From Chloroflexota bacterium (GTDB taxonomy: Bacteria > Chloroflexota > Anaerolineae > Fen-1058): a stretch of DNA of 12,119 nucleotides. Shown here piece by piece: positions 1 to 5,048 of this stretch. Position 1 is the first letter of the stretch. Every line of letters starts with the position of its first letter. Made by a program: the position numbers and the translations under genes. The stretch spans positions 1 through 12,119 of the forward strand of contig JACRBO010000045.1 in the NCBI GenBank assembly GCA_016219235.1. The letters run 5' to 3'. The notes under the pieces are model-generated. The model had not been told where the DNA came from. It did no database searches and saw only the letters and a list, made by a program, of their open reading frames with translations.

Positions 1-251
1 CCGCAATCGCCGATCAGCAGATCGTTCGTTTTGAAGATGACCGAGAAGAGTCCGTAGCCATATTGAACCTGATGATCCAGATTACGCTGAAGCCAGCGCG
101 TCATCGCCGGACGATCGAACGGCGCGCTGTCAAAGGCGGCCATGACCCTGACATCGGTAAAGATGAGCAGCAGATCGTCGATGTCGTCCGGTTGCATCGG
201 GCGCAGGCAGAGACGCGGTGTTTCAAGTACAGGAGACAGAGTGTTGGACAT
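1..251 (-). CDS. GNAT family N-acetyltransferase, RimJ/RimL-like (5' part, runs off the window)
   Basis: The first 83 codons of a minus-strand gene whose 3' end lies left of the window. The protein begins MSNTLSPVLETPRLCLRPMQ and continues with DDIDDLLLIFTDVRVMAAFD. The 'ETPRLxLRPM' strand followed by an acidic 'DDIDDLL' helix is the usual N-terminus of RimJ/RimL-type GNAT enzymes, which transfer acetyl from acetyl-CoA to an amino group, classically a protein N-terminus. The acetyl-CoA pyrophosphate loop (R/Q-x-x-G-x-G/A) lies beyond the window edge, so activity cannot be judged. The ATG at 251-249 is preceded by GAGG with about 6 nt spacing. It lies 71 bp downstream of the DUF1801 gene on the same strand, but a UUCG hairpin stands between them. 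The substrate is unknown. Confidence 0.8.
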   Translation of the reverse strand, partial: MSNTLSPVLETPRLCLRPMQPDDIDDLLLIFTDVRVMAAFDSAPFDRPAMTRWLQRNLDHQVQYGYGLFSVIFKTNDLLIGDC

Positions 252-285
252 GGTGAACCTCGGTCTGATGGGAATCAAGGTGCTT

Positions 286-307
286 GACGCCTGCCGAAGC
301 AGGTGTC
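286..307 (-). terminator. Hairpin with C(UUCG)G tetraloop between the DUF1801 and GNAT genes
   Basis: Arms 286-294 and 299-307 pair over 9 bp (one G-U pair on the minus-strand RNA) around the loop TTCG, closed by C-G, which is the extra-stable UUCG type. No T-tract follows on the minus strand, so a full intrinsic terminator is uncertain. It may instead attenuate transcription or protect the mRNA end. Confidence 0.4.
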
Positions 308-322
308 CGTGTTAGCCTGTGA

Positions 323-700
323 TCAGCAGATTGGGCCGTCGGCTTGCCTGGTCGCAATCAGCATTTTCTCAACCACTCCAAAATCAATCTTAGCAGGATT
401 GCGATAGCGGATGCAGCCCTTGCCAATTGTGGAAGGGGGAAATTCAGCACGATAGGCGTCGAGCACATCCTTGCGGAGGATGTACAAGGCAATGTTATTC
501 TTTTGACTGGCAAAGCCGACTTCGGCGATGCCCGCGCGGCTGTAGCACGGCCCGCCATACAGCATGCTTTCTTCATAGCCGCGCAGATGCTTCCGGCACA
601 GGCGGCGGAGTCGCTGAAGGGCCGCTAGCCGATCGGCTGTCTGCGGATTGGCGGCCACTTCCTTGAGATACTCGTCGACGGTTTGGGCTGTGCTTTGCAT
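323..700 (-). CDS. DUF1801 domain protein (YdhG-like)
   Basis: A 125-residue protein starting MQSTAQTVDEYLKEV. The N-terminal 'TVDEYL' helix, the 'LxxLRRLCRKHL' segment, the central 'YEESMLYGGPCY' strand and the C-terminal 'GKGCIRYRNPAKID' motif match the DUF1801/YdhG-like family, small alpha/beta proteins proposed in some species to bind iron or act as chaperones. The molecular role of this member is not established. I place the start at 700 rather than at the upstream in-frame ATG (754), because GGGGGAG lies 5 nt before the ATG at 700 and the family starts near 'TVDEYL'. The gene may be co-transcribed with the GNAT gene 71 bp downstream. Just upstream (about 768-790) is a short repeat-like motif, GCGCGTCCGACG, seen again at 2507. 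Confidence 0.85.
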   Translation of the reverse strand: MQSTAQTVDEYLKEVAANPQTADRLAALQRLRRLCRKHLRGYEESMLYGGPCYSRAGIAEVGFASQKNNIALYILRKDVLDAYRAEFPPSTIGKGCIRYRNPAKIDFGVVEKMLIATRQADGPIC

Positions 701-816
701 GATTGCTCCCCCGATCAACTGATTGGCCCCCCACGACTTGACATTACCCGCCACACACTACCGCCAAGTGCGCGTCCGACGGAATGTGTGCCGTGCAGCG
801 TATCCGCCGGACACCG

Positions 817-1113
817 CTAAGCCGAAGCCAACCGGGTAACGGTCTGCAACTGTTTGCGGATGATCACCTCAGCAACCTTCAGGTCATAAGCCGCTTGCAG
901 GTTGAGCCAGTATTGCGGCGACTGATCCAGGGCGCGGCCAAACAGCAAGGCCAGTTCCGCGGTCACCGGCCGAGTGCGGTTAATGACGTGCGACACCCGC
1001 ATCGGCGAGACACCGATCGCGCGCGCGAATTGCGCCTGGGAAACGCCCAATTCTGTTAGCGTTTCAGCCAGGAATTCGCCGGGATGGATGGGCGGCAAAC
1101 CACTCTTGATCAT
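817..1113 (-). CDS. higA: HigA-type antitoxin, XRE-family HTH
   Basis: A 98-residue protein. 'LPPIHPGEFLAETLTELGVS' followed by 'QAQFARAIGVSPMRVSHVIN' is the characteristic HigA/VapI helix-turn-helix, ending with 'YWLNLQAAYDL'. HigA proteins bind and neutralise HigB and repress their own operon by binding a palindrome in the promoter. The gene follows higB with a 12-nt gap (1114-1125) that holds GAGG 6 nt before the ATG, so the two are almost certainly co-transcribed in the usual toxin-first order. Length is normal and the HTH is intact. The likely operator is the palindrome at 1417-1433. Confidence 0.95.
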   Translation of the reverse strand: MIKSGLPPIHPGEFLAETLTELGVSQAQFARAIGVSPMRVSHVINRTRPVTAELALLFGRALDQSPQYWLNLQAAYDLKVAEVIIRKQLQTVTRLASA

Positions 1114-1125
1114 TTTGGCCTCGGT

Positions 1126-1407
1126 TCAGTGATAATCGACGATCTCAACGTCAAAGGCGTCGCCGTTTTCGAACCGAAAACAGATTCGCCATTGGTCATT
1201 GATTCGGATACTCCATTGCCCGCTGCGACCATGCTTCAGAGCCTCCAGCCGGTTCGAGGGCGGCAGGCGCAAATCTTCGGGACGGGTGGCCGCATTCAAC
1301 TGTGTGAGTCGCATCGCGGCGCGTTTGTGGATCGCAGTGGGGAACCGGCGCGACTTGCCGGTCTGGTAAAAGTGTTCCGCTTCGCTATCCACGAACGACC
1401 GAATCAT
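1126..1407 (-). CDS. higB: HigB-type mRNA interferase toxin (RelE/ParE superfamily)
   Basis: A 93-residue protein starting MIRSFVDSEAEHFYQTG and ending FENGDAFDVEIVDYH. The segments 'LNAATRPEDLRLPPSNRLEALK' and 'GQWSIRINDQWRICF' are diagnostic of HigB. HigB toxins enter the ribosomal A site and cut translated mRNA; the basic and aromatic residues of the RINDQWRICF strand are in place, so the toxin looks intact. I chose the ATG at 1407 over the in-frame ATG at 1485 because it matches family length and because a promoter (-35 at 1437-1442, -10 at 1414-1419) would be inside the longer reading frame. No Shine-Dalgarno sequence precedes this ATG, and the predicted transcription start falls on or next to it, suggesting leaderless translation. 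Confidence 0.95.
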   Translation of the reverse strand: MIRSFVDSEAEHFYQTGKSRRFPTAIHKRAAMRLTQLNAATRPEDLRLPPSNRLEALKHGRSGQWSIRINDQWRICFRFENGDAFDVEIVDYH

Positions 1408-1413
1408 GCTTGA

Positions 1414-1442
1414 ATGATAAACAATTTGTTTATGGATGTCAA
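1414..1442 (-). promoter_or_regulatory. Sigma70-type promoter of higBA
   Basis: On the minus strand TTGACA (1437-1442) is followed after exactly 17 bp by TATCAT (1414-1419). The expected start point about 7 nt further falls at about 1407, the first base of the higB ATG. Confidence 0.8.
1417..1433. promoter_or_regulatory. Likely HigA operator, perfect palindrome
   Basis: ATAAACA-ATT-TGTTTAT is an inverted repeat with 7-bp arms and a 3-bp centre. It lies between the -35 and -10 boxes of higBA and covers part of the -10, the place where an autorepressing antitoxin would bind. The assignment to HigA is inference from position and family. Confidence 0.7.
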
Positions 1443-1496
1443 GCCAGCGCCCGCTGCAAACCGGATGTTTCGCCCAGCCTGACAAAGCAAGGTTCC

Positions 1497-1778
1497 GACA
1501 AGTACCCGGAAATCGCTGACAGGAACCCGGAAGTCGATGACGAGTACCCGGAAGTCACCAACGGGTTCTCAGAAGTCACCGGCGGGTACTCGGAAGTCGC
1601 CAACAAGTACCCAGAAGTCTATGACGGGTTCCCGGAAGTCGATCAGGAGTACCCAGCAGTCGATCAGGAGAACCCGGAAGTCACCAACGGGTATTCGTGG
1701 GTCGCTGCCGGGTTCTCGGAAGTCGATCACGAGTACCCGGAAGTCGATCACAGGAACCCGGAAGTCACTGCCGGGTAG
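1497..1778. repeat. Array of degenerate 21-bp tandem repeats
   Basis: Twelve full 21-bp units run from 1509 to 1760, with a 12-bp partial unit before (1497-1508) and an 18-bp one after (1761-1778). The consensus begins GAAGTC and ends GAGTACCCG or GGGTTCTCG; the first six bases are most conserved and the centre varies. Because 21 is divisible by three, several frames stay open: one plus frame reads EVDHEYP-type heptads, another TRKS-rich heptads, and the minus strand reads VIDFREP-type heptads. No RBS precedes any of these frames, so I treat the array as a DNA repeat and not a gene. There are no spacers, so it is not a CRISPR array. Confidence 0.9.
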
Positions 1779-1838
1779 ATGGCTGCCACGAACGCTTCAG
1801 CCACGTCTCTGTCGTTTGCTCATCGACCGCCCCTTGAT

Positions 1839-1868
1839 TTGACTTACCCGATCGATTTGTACTAGAAT
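1839..1868 (+). promoter_or_regulatory. Promoter of the small hypothetical gene
   Basis: TTGACT (1839-1844) and TAGAAT (1863-1868) are separated by 18 bp. They lie in an AT-rich patch directly upstream of the RBS AAGGAGAAG (1888-1896). Confidence 0.65.
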
Positions 1869-1903
1869 TCACTTATCTCGTTCTTCTAAGGAGAAGATCA
1901 ATC

Positions 1904-2269
1904 GTGTCTCGACTAAAGCGCAGTTCCAAAGAGTTGGAGAAAGCTCAGCAGCGGGCCACCAACCTGGCCTCCATCGATGTTGCCCTGGACCTGGGGAGTG
2001 GCCTTACCTTGCCGGCCTATCAAACCCAGATCACCGCCTTGCAGGTTAAGCTCAATCAGCACAACAACCTGCTCTCCGAAATCGACGCGCTGGCCAACGA
2101 CATCACCGCCGGTGAAAAGGCACTCGCCGCGCTCAGTGAGCGGATGCTGGACGGCGTGGGGGTGACGTACGGCAAGGACAGCAACCAGTACGAGATGGCG
2201 GGCGCGGTGCGCAAGAGCGAGCGCAAGAAGGCCGTGCGCAAGACGACGTCCACGCCCGACAATCCGTAG
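1904..2269 (+). CDS. Small conserved hypothetical protein
   Basis: A 121-residue protein starting with GTG at 1904, 7 nt after a strong AAGGAGAAG RBS (1888-1896). Residues 5-20 are a charged helix ('KRSSKELEKAQQRA'), then 'SIDVALDLGSGLTLPAYQTQI' and a long helix about 45-85 ending 'ALAALSERMLDGVGVTYG'. Next comes 'DSNQYEMAGAVRKSERKK' and a basic tail. I recall similar small proteins with 'YGKxSxEYExAGGxRKS' in cyanobacteria and Chloroflexota, often in several copies per genome, but know no function. No signal peptide or membrane segment. The helical core and lysine/arginine-rich tail would fit nucleic-acid binding, but that is only a suggestion. It is the only plus-strand gene here and is monocistronic, with its own promoter and terminators. 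Confidence 0.85.
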   Translation: MSRLKRSSKELEKAQQRATNLASIDVALDLGSGLTLPAYQTQITALQVKLNQHNNLLSEIDALANDITAGEKALAALSERMLDGVGVTYGKDSNQYEMAGAVRKSERKKAVRKTTSTPDNP

Positions 2270-2275
2270 TCAGTC

Positions 2276-2341
2276 AAGACCTGACAGGTGGCGCAAGTGT
2301 AGCGAGTTGTTCAACCGGTTGTGCGCCACCTGTCAGGTCTT
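2276..2341 (+). terminator. Long perfect stem-loop after the small hypothetical gene
   Basis: Arms 2276-2295 and 2322-2341 are perfectly complementary over 20 bp around a 26-nt loop. Each arm contains ACCTGACAGGT or its complement, itself nearly palindromic. It begins 6 bp after the stop codon. The T-tract is very short (TTT), so it may be a bidirectional terminator or a dispersed palindromic repeat used as one. Confidence 0.6.
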
Positions 2342-2352
2342 TAACGCACATC

Positions 2353-2391
2353 AGCCGCCGAGGAGTGATCCTCGGCGGCTGGTTTTGTTGT
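2353..2391 (+). terminator. Intrinsic terminator
   Basis: Arms 2353-2364 and 2369-2380 form a perfect 12-bp GC-rich stem with a GTGA (GNRA-type) tetraloop, followed by GGTTTTGTTGT. This is the canonical shape of a rho-independent terminator for the gene at 1904. Confidence 0.85.
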
Positions 2392-2401
2392 GAGGGCAAT
2401 G

Positions 2402-2504
2402 GTAGGGGCGAGGCATTCGCCATAGAATACTGGTTTGATCGATAGCAACGCCGCGTCCGGTATCCCGGTTAACGCGAATTCGTGTGCGAATGCCTCGCCC
2501 CTAC
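2402..2504. mobile_element. MITE-like element with 19-bp perfect terminal inverted repeats
   Basis: The left end GTAGGGGCGAGGCATTCGC (2402-2420) is an exact reverse complement of the right end (2486-2504). The 65-bp interior has no coding frame of note. The size (103 bp), perfect termini and lack of genes fit a non-autonomous element mobilised in trans. No clear target duplication is visible, and the family is unknown to me. Confidence 0.6.
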
Positions 2505-2555
2505 GCGCGCGTCCGACGAAACGTGTCCTGCGACGGCGTTATCGCTGAGAATTCT

Positions 2556-2801
2556 CTACGACTTTCCCCACTCGGCGGTTCTGGCCTTTCTAACCCACGT
2601 CGTGCTGTCCTGCAAATCCTCGCGCTGCCGCCACATGCCGATGAAGTCTTCCTGCTTCAACGGTGCGGGCTTGATCGATTTGCGCGGGCGAGCGGCCACT
2701 GCCGCGTAGCGCGTCTGCAGAAACGCGATGAAGTCCATGACTTGCTGCTGCGCTTCCGGCGGGAGGCTGGAGAAACCCTGCCAGACGGTTTTCTGATTCA
2801 T
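2556..2801 (-). CDS. DUF2281-like small protein (antitoxin-associated)
   Basis: An 81-residue protein. 'VWQGFSSLPPEAQQQVMDFIAFLQTRY' is the DUF2281-type N-terminus (found in VapB-like antitoxins and related small proteins), and the tail 'FIGMWRQREDLQDSTTWVRKARTAEW' is a second conserved block of the group. It is the third gene of the operon: its ATG is 7 bp after the phd stop, and its RBS (GAGGG) overlaps that stop, so it is translationally linked. DUF2281 proteins are usually paired with PIN-domain or other toxins, but no such partner is next to it here. It may be a second antitoxin or an accessory regulator; the exact role is unknown. Confidence 0.8.
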   Translation of the reverse strand: MNQKTVWQGFSSLPPEAQQQVMDFIAFLQTRYAAVAARPRKSIKPAPLKQEDFIGMWRQREDLQDSTTWVRKARTAEWGKS

Positions 2802-2808
2802 GTGTCCC

Positions 2809-3054
2809 TCACGCTTGAATGTCTTCCAACTTCACACCGCGACCGGCGCGTAAACTTTGTCGCGCCTGCTCAACCCGTTGCAGGAACACCGGATCATGTT
2901 CGAGCCGGTATTCAAACCATTCATCTTCCGACTCGAACCCGATCAGAATGCCCGCCGGCTTGCCATGACGGGTGATGATTACTTCTTCCTTCTCGGCCAG
3001 CCGCAGGTATTTGGACAAATCATCTTTGACTTCAGACAACGCAACCTGTTTCAT
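2809..3054 (-). CDS. Phd/YefM-family antitoxin
   Basis: An 81-residue protein starting MKQVALSEVKDDLSKYLRLA with 'EEVIITRHGKPAGILIGFE', the DNA-binding and dimerisation fold of Phd/YefM antitoxins, followed by a charged C-terminal half that in this family wraps around the toxin. It would neutralise the RelE/ParE-type protein encoded just upstream and autorepress the operon. The start ATG overlaps the toxin's stop by 4 bp (3051-3054, ATGA) and AGGAGA lies just before it inside the toxin gene, so the two are translationally coupled. The order is toxin first, unlike classical phd-doc. Confidence 0.93.
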   Translation of the reverse strand: MKQVALSEVKDDLSKYLRLAEKEEVIITRHGKPAGILIGFESEDEWFEYRLEHDPVFLQRVEQARQSLRAGRGVKLEDIQA

Positions 3055-3344
3055 GCCTCTTCTCCTACCCGTGCCAGCCAGTCAGCAGATTCTGCCTTGC
3101 TGACGATAGCAACGATCTCAACGCTAGTTTCGATCACATCGTAATACACGCGAATGTCGCCAATCCGTAATCGATATTGTGGCCGCTTCAAGCCGCGCAA
3201 TCGTTTGATGCGGCTCTTGCTCACCTTAGTCGGCGAATGCCTCAAATGCGTTTCAAACGCGTCCCGCACGCTGGCGCGCAGGTTCGCCTTGAGGTGCCCC
3301 AAATCTTCAACCGCTTCGGGTGATAGGATGATCGCGTAGCGCAT
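3051..3344 (-). CDS. RelE/ParE-superfamily toxin
   Basis: A 97-residue protein starting MRYAIILSPEAVEDLGHLKAN. The pattern 'YxIxLSPEAxEDL' at the start, 'KRLRGLKRPQYRLRIGDIRVYYDV' in the middle and 'VEIVAIVSKAESADWL' at the end matches the RelE/ParE fold; the 'YRLRIGDIRVYY' strand carries the basic residues used for RNA cleavage in RelE-like members. Whether it is an mRNA interferase or a gyrase poison (ParE) cannot be decided by eye. There is no Shine-Dalgarno before the ATG at 3344. The predicted transcription start is only about 4 nt upstream, so translation is probably leaderless. It is the first gene of the relE-phd-DUF2281 operon. Confidence 0.92.
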   Translation of the reverse strand: MRYAIILSPEAVEDLGHLKANLRASVRDAFETHLRHSPTKVSKSRIKRLRGLKRPQYRLRIGDIRVYYDVIETSVEIVAIVSKAESADWLARVGEEA

Positions 3345-3346
3345 AT

Positions 3347-3365
3347 CTGGCTAGATTATAGCCAG
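3347..3365. promoter_or_regulatory. Likely operator of the relE/phd operon
   Basis: CTGGCTA-GATTA-TAGCCAG is a perfect inverted repeat with 7-bp arms. It overlaps the -10 box and ends 2 bp from the toxin ATG. This is a typical place for Phd/toxin-complex autorepression, though binding itself is inferred. Confidence 0.7.
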
Positions 3366-3383
3366 AATTTTTGGAAATGGCAA
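3355..3383 (-). promoter_or_regulatory. Sigma70-type promoter of the relE/phd operon
   Basis: On the minus strand TTGCCA (3378-3383), a 17-bp spacer, then a consensus TATAAT (3355-3360). The start point would be about 3348, leaving a leader of roughly 4 nt. Confidence 0.82.
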
Positions 3384-3448
3384 TAGGTGGAAAAGCGAGG
3401 AGCAAAACACCTGCGACGCGGAGCGATTGCCCGCAGATGCCGGTTCGT

Positions 3449-3733
3449 CGCTCAAAATCTTCGAGGTCTTGCTGGCTGCCGAGCGCGCATCCGCTTATCC
3501 GCCTCACCATCCGCTGACGACCTTCATCCGCGACCGTGAGACCTCGAAGGTTTTAACAGGCTGGCTGGCGAGGCTGACCGAACGTATCGATCGATTGTCA
3601 GCCGATGCCTGATGATCGCACAAAACCTTCGAGGTCTTGATGGCCGCCGACTGCGCATTCGTGGATTCGTTGCACATTCGTTGACACCGCGTCCGATTCT
3701 GTCCGTTTGTCCGCTTCAAAGTCCGTTGGCGGC
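3449..3733. repeat. Dispersed repeat, copy A (with a degenerate partial copy in front)
   Basis: This gene-free stretch holds repeat DNA. The 196 bp at 3538-3733 align without gaps to 4239-4434 at roughly 90% identity by eye. Positions 3449-3493 are a diverged extra copy of its right-arm portion (3619 onward). Inside copy A, 16-bp arms AGACCTCGAAGGTTTT (3539-3554) and its exact complement (3622-3637) form a foldback with further partial pairing within. The end (3687-3729) is a 43-bp core found four times in the window. Positions 3734-3792 show weaker similarity to 4480-4540. A minus-strand frame (3504-3719) is open but repeat-derived. Confidence 0.85.
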
Positions 3734-3792
3734 CCCTTGCCGGCCCTCATTCACGGCGGCATCGGCGGGGAGGATCGCCCTCACATGGAAAC

Positions 3793-4119
3793 TTATGATT
3801 CGATCTCTGAATCTACTAACAGATCTATTTTGTACTGTATATCCACAATCTTTTGTATCACTTTGCTAGCCGTAGCATTCGTTATCCCCGTTAGCTTGGC
3901 CGGAGGAGGCCATCCGGGTGCAGTGACGCCAATACCACGCTGCATCGTTGATTTCACCCAATCAAAGTCCTTTTGTAATTCAACAGGAAAGCCTGATGTA
4001 GAAAGCACCTTAATTTTCGGCAAAACCTTGGCCAGCCGTGTTCGCGCATCGCCTTCGTCGATGGTCAAAATAGTGATGGCATCAGACAACTTGGAATTGA
4101 TGTAGTGCAAGCTAGTCAT
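3793..4119 (-). CDS. Hypothetical protein between repeat copies
   Basis: A 108-residue protein I do not recognise. It starts MTSLHYINSKLSDAITILTI. 'DEGDARTRLAKVLPKI' and 'DFDWVKSTMQRG' suggest amphipathic helices, then a Pro/Gly-rich turn (about residues 68-80) and a last helix 'ASKVIQKIVDIQYKIDLLV'. No signal peptide or membrane helix. The frame is open upstream to 4221, but that extension is translated from repeat DNA, so I start at the ATG at 4119, which has only a weak purine-rich RBS. Base composition is lower in GC than the giant gene, suggesting acquisition. Repeat copies flank it on both sides (A ends at 3733, core B1 begins at 4158). Confidence 0.6.
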   Translation of the reverse strand: MTSLHYINSKLSDAITILTIDEGDARTRLAKVLPKIKVLSTSGFPVELQKDFDWVKSTMQRGIGVTAPGWPPPAKLTGITNATASKVIQKIVDIQYKIDLLVDSEIES

Positions 4120-4157
4120 AGCATTCTCACTGTGTTGAACGATTAAGGCTACAAAGC

Positions 4158-4540
4158 GCGCGTCCGATTCTGTCCGTTTGTCCGTTTCAAAGTCCGCTGA
4201 CGGCTCACTGCCGCCCCACATCCGCGACGCGTCCGTATGAGACCTCGAAGGTTTTAACAGGCTGGCTGGCGATGCTGGCCGGACGTATCTCTCGACTGTC
4301 CGCCGATGCCTGATGGTCGCTCAAAACCTGCGAGGTCTGGATGGCCGCCGACTGCGCATTCGTGGATTCGATGCCTATTCGTTGACACCGCGTCCGATTC
4401 TGTCCGTTTGTCCGCTTCAAAGTCCGCTGACGGCTCGCATCCGCTTATCCGCTACCATCCGCTGAACGCCCACATCCGCCTCCCTGCCGTCCCTCATCCG
4501 CGACGGCATCGGCGGGTGGGCAGCGAACGGACTGGCTGGG
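4158..4540. repeat. Dispersed repeat, copy B (two cores)
   Basis: This gene-free stretch consists of a 43-bp core (4158-4200), the 196-bp repeat unit (4239-4434) with a second core (4388-4430), then a tail rich in ATCCGC (about 4437-4510) similar to 3486-3530. The foldback arms of copy A are present with one mismatch on the right side (AAAACCTGCGAGGTCT). A minus-strand frame at 4205-4420 is open and begins at the same point of the repeat as the one in copy A. Confidence 0.85.
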
Positions 4541-4542
4541 CA

Positions 4543-4896
4543 TTAGCCATTGATGAATTGCTGCCACGACGTGCGCGCCCAGCTTAAGGCCGGGATCGCA
4601 GGTATCGGTGGAATTGAAGGGATAGCCGGAATAGGGGGAATGGAGGGTATAGGAGAAATCGGTGAAATTGCCGTGATAGGCAAGATTGGTCCGCCGGTTG
4701 CGCCACTCACAAACGCAACAGCTCCCCCAGCGTGATCCCTAAAAAAACCATTAACCAAGATACCCAAGTGTTGACCATTGTGACCGTAAATGTTACCAGC
4801 ATTTAGGACTGCGGCGTGCTTACCATTGAGATGATAAATGTCTTCAAGATGGAGCCATGCAACAACTTGGCCATTTCGATCGAAGATTGGTTCCAT
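4543..4896 (-). CDS. 4-fold beta flower protein
   Basis: A 117-residue protein. Residues 1-60 are short beta repeats ('MEPIFDRNGQVVAWLHLEDI', 'IYHLNGKHAAVLNAGNIY', 'GHNGQHLGILVNGFFRDHAG'), followed by 'AVAFVSGATGGP' and a proline/isoleucine-rich stretch of PIPxIPP repeats at about residues 70-102. It ends with the family's tryptophan tail 'LSWARTSWQQFING'. This layout matches the small family called 4-fold beta flower proteins; the function is not established. The start is secure, since AAGGAGAG precedes the ATG by 8-9 nt. The coding DNA for the PI repeats is a short-period repeat, so its length may vary among strains. Repeats flank it on both sides. Confidence 0.8.
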   Translation of the reverse strand: MEPIFDRNGQVVAWLHLEDIYHLNGKHAAVLNAGNIYGHNGQHLGILVNGFFRDHAGGAVAFVSGATGGPILPITAISPISPIPSIPPIPAIPSIPPIPAIPALSWARTSWQQFING

Positions 4897-4941
4897 TGCT
4901 TTCTCTCCTTATGAGCGCACCTGCTGGAAACACCACTGAGC

Positions 4942-5040
4942 GCGCGTCCGATTCCGTCCGTTTGTCCGCTTCAAAGTCCGCTGATGACTTCCCTGCCGCC
5001 ACTTATTCCCACGCCACGACGGGGTGGGTGGCGCCCAGTC
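4942..5040. repeat. Dispersed repeat, copy C (partial)
   Basis: A fourth copy of the 43-bp core lies at 4942-4984 with one clear difference (ATTCCG for ATTCTG). It is followed by a diverged tail. It sits upstream of the beta flower gene, in the same relative place as core B1 upstream of the gene at 4119. Confidence 0.75.
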
Positions 5041-5048
5041 TATAGAAA

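Noticed and set aside
701..754. Longer start for the DUF1801 gene
   Set aside because: The family begins near the ATG at 700, which has a clear GGGGGAG RBS; the upstream ATG has none.
1410..1778. Plus-strand open frame reading heptads such as EVDHEYP
   Set aside because: It starts inside the higB promoter without an RBS, and its openness follows from the 21-bp period, since other frames on both strands are open too.
1497..1778. CRISPR array
   Set aside because: Units follow each other without spacers and no cas gene is present.
4120..4221. N-terminal extension of the hypothetical gene at 3793-4119
   Set aside because: The extension is translated from the 43-bp repeat core and has no RBS; the start at 4119 is preferred.
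3538..4434. Integron attC sites
   Set aside because: The foldback and cassette-like layout invite this, but I see no conserved GTTRRRY/RYYYAAC core pairs at the arm ends and no integrase in the window.
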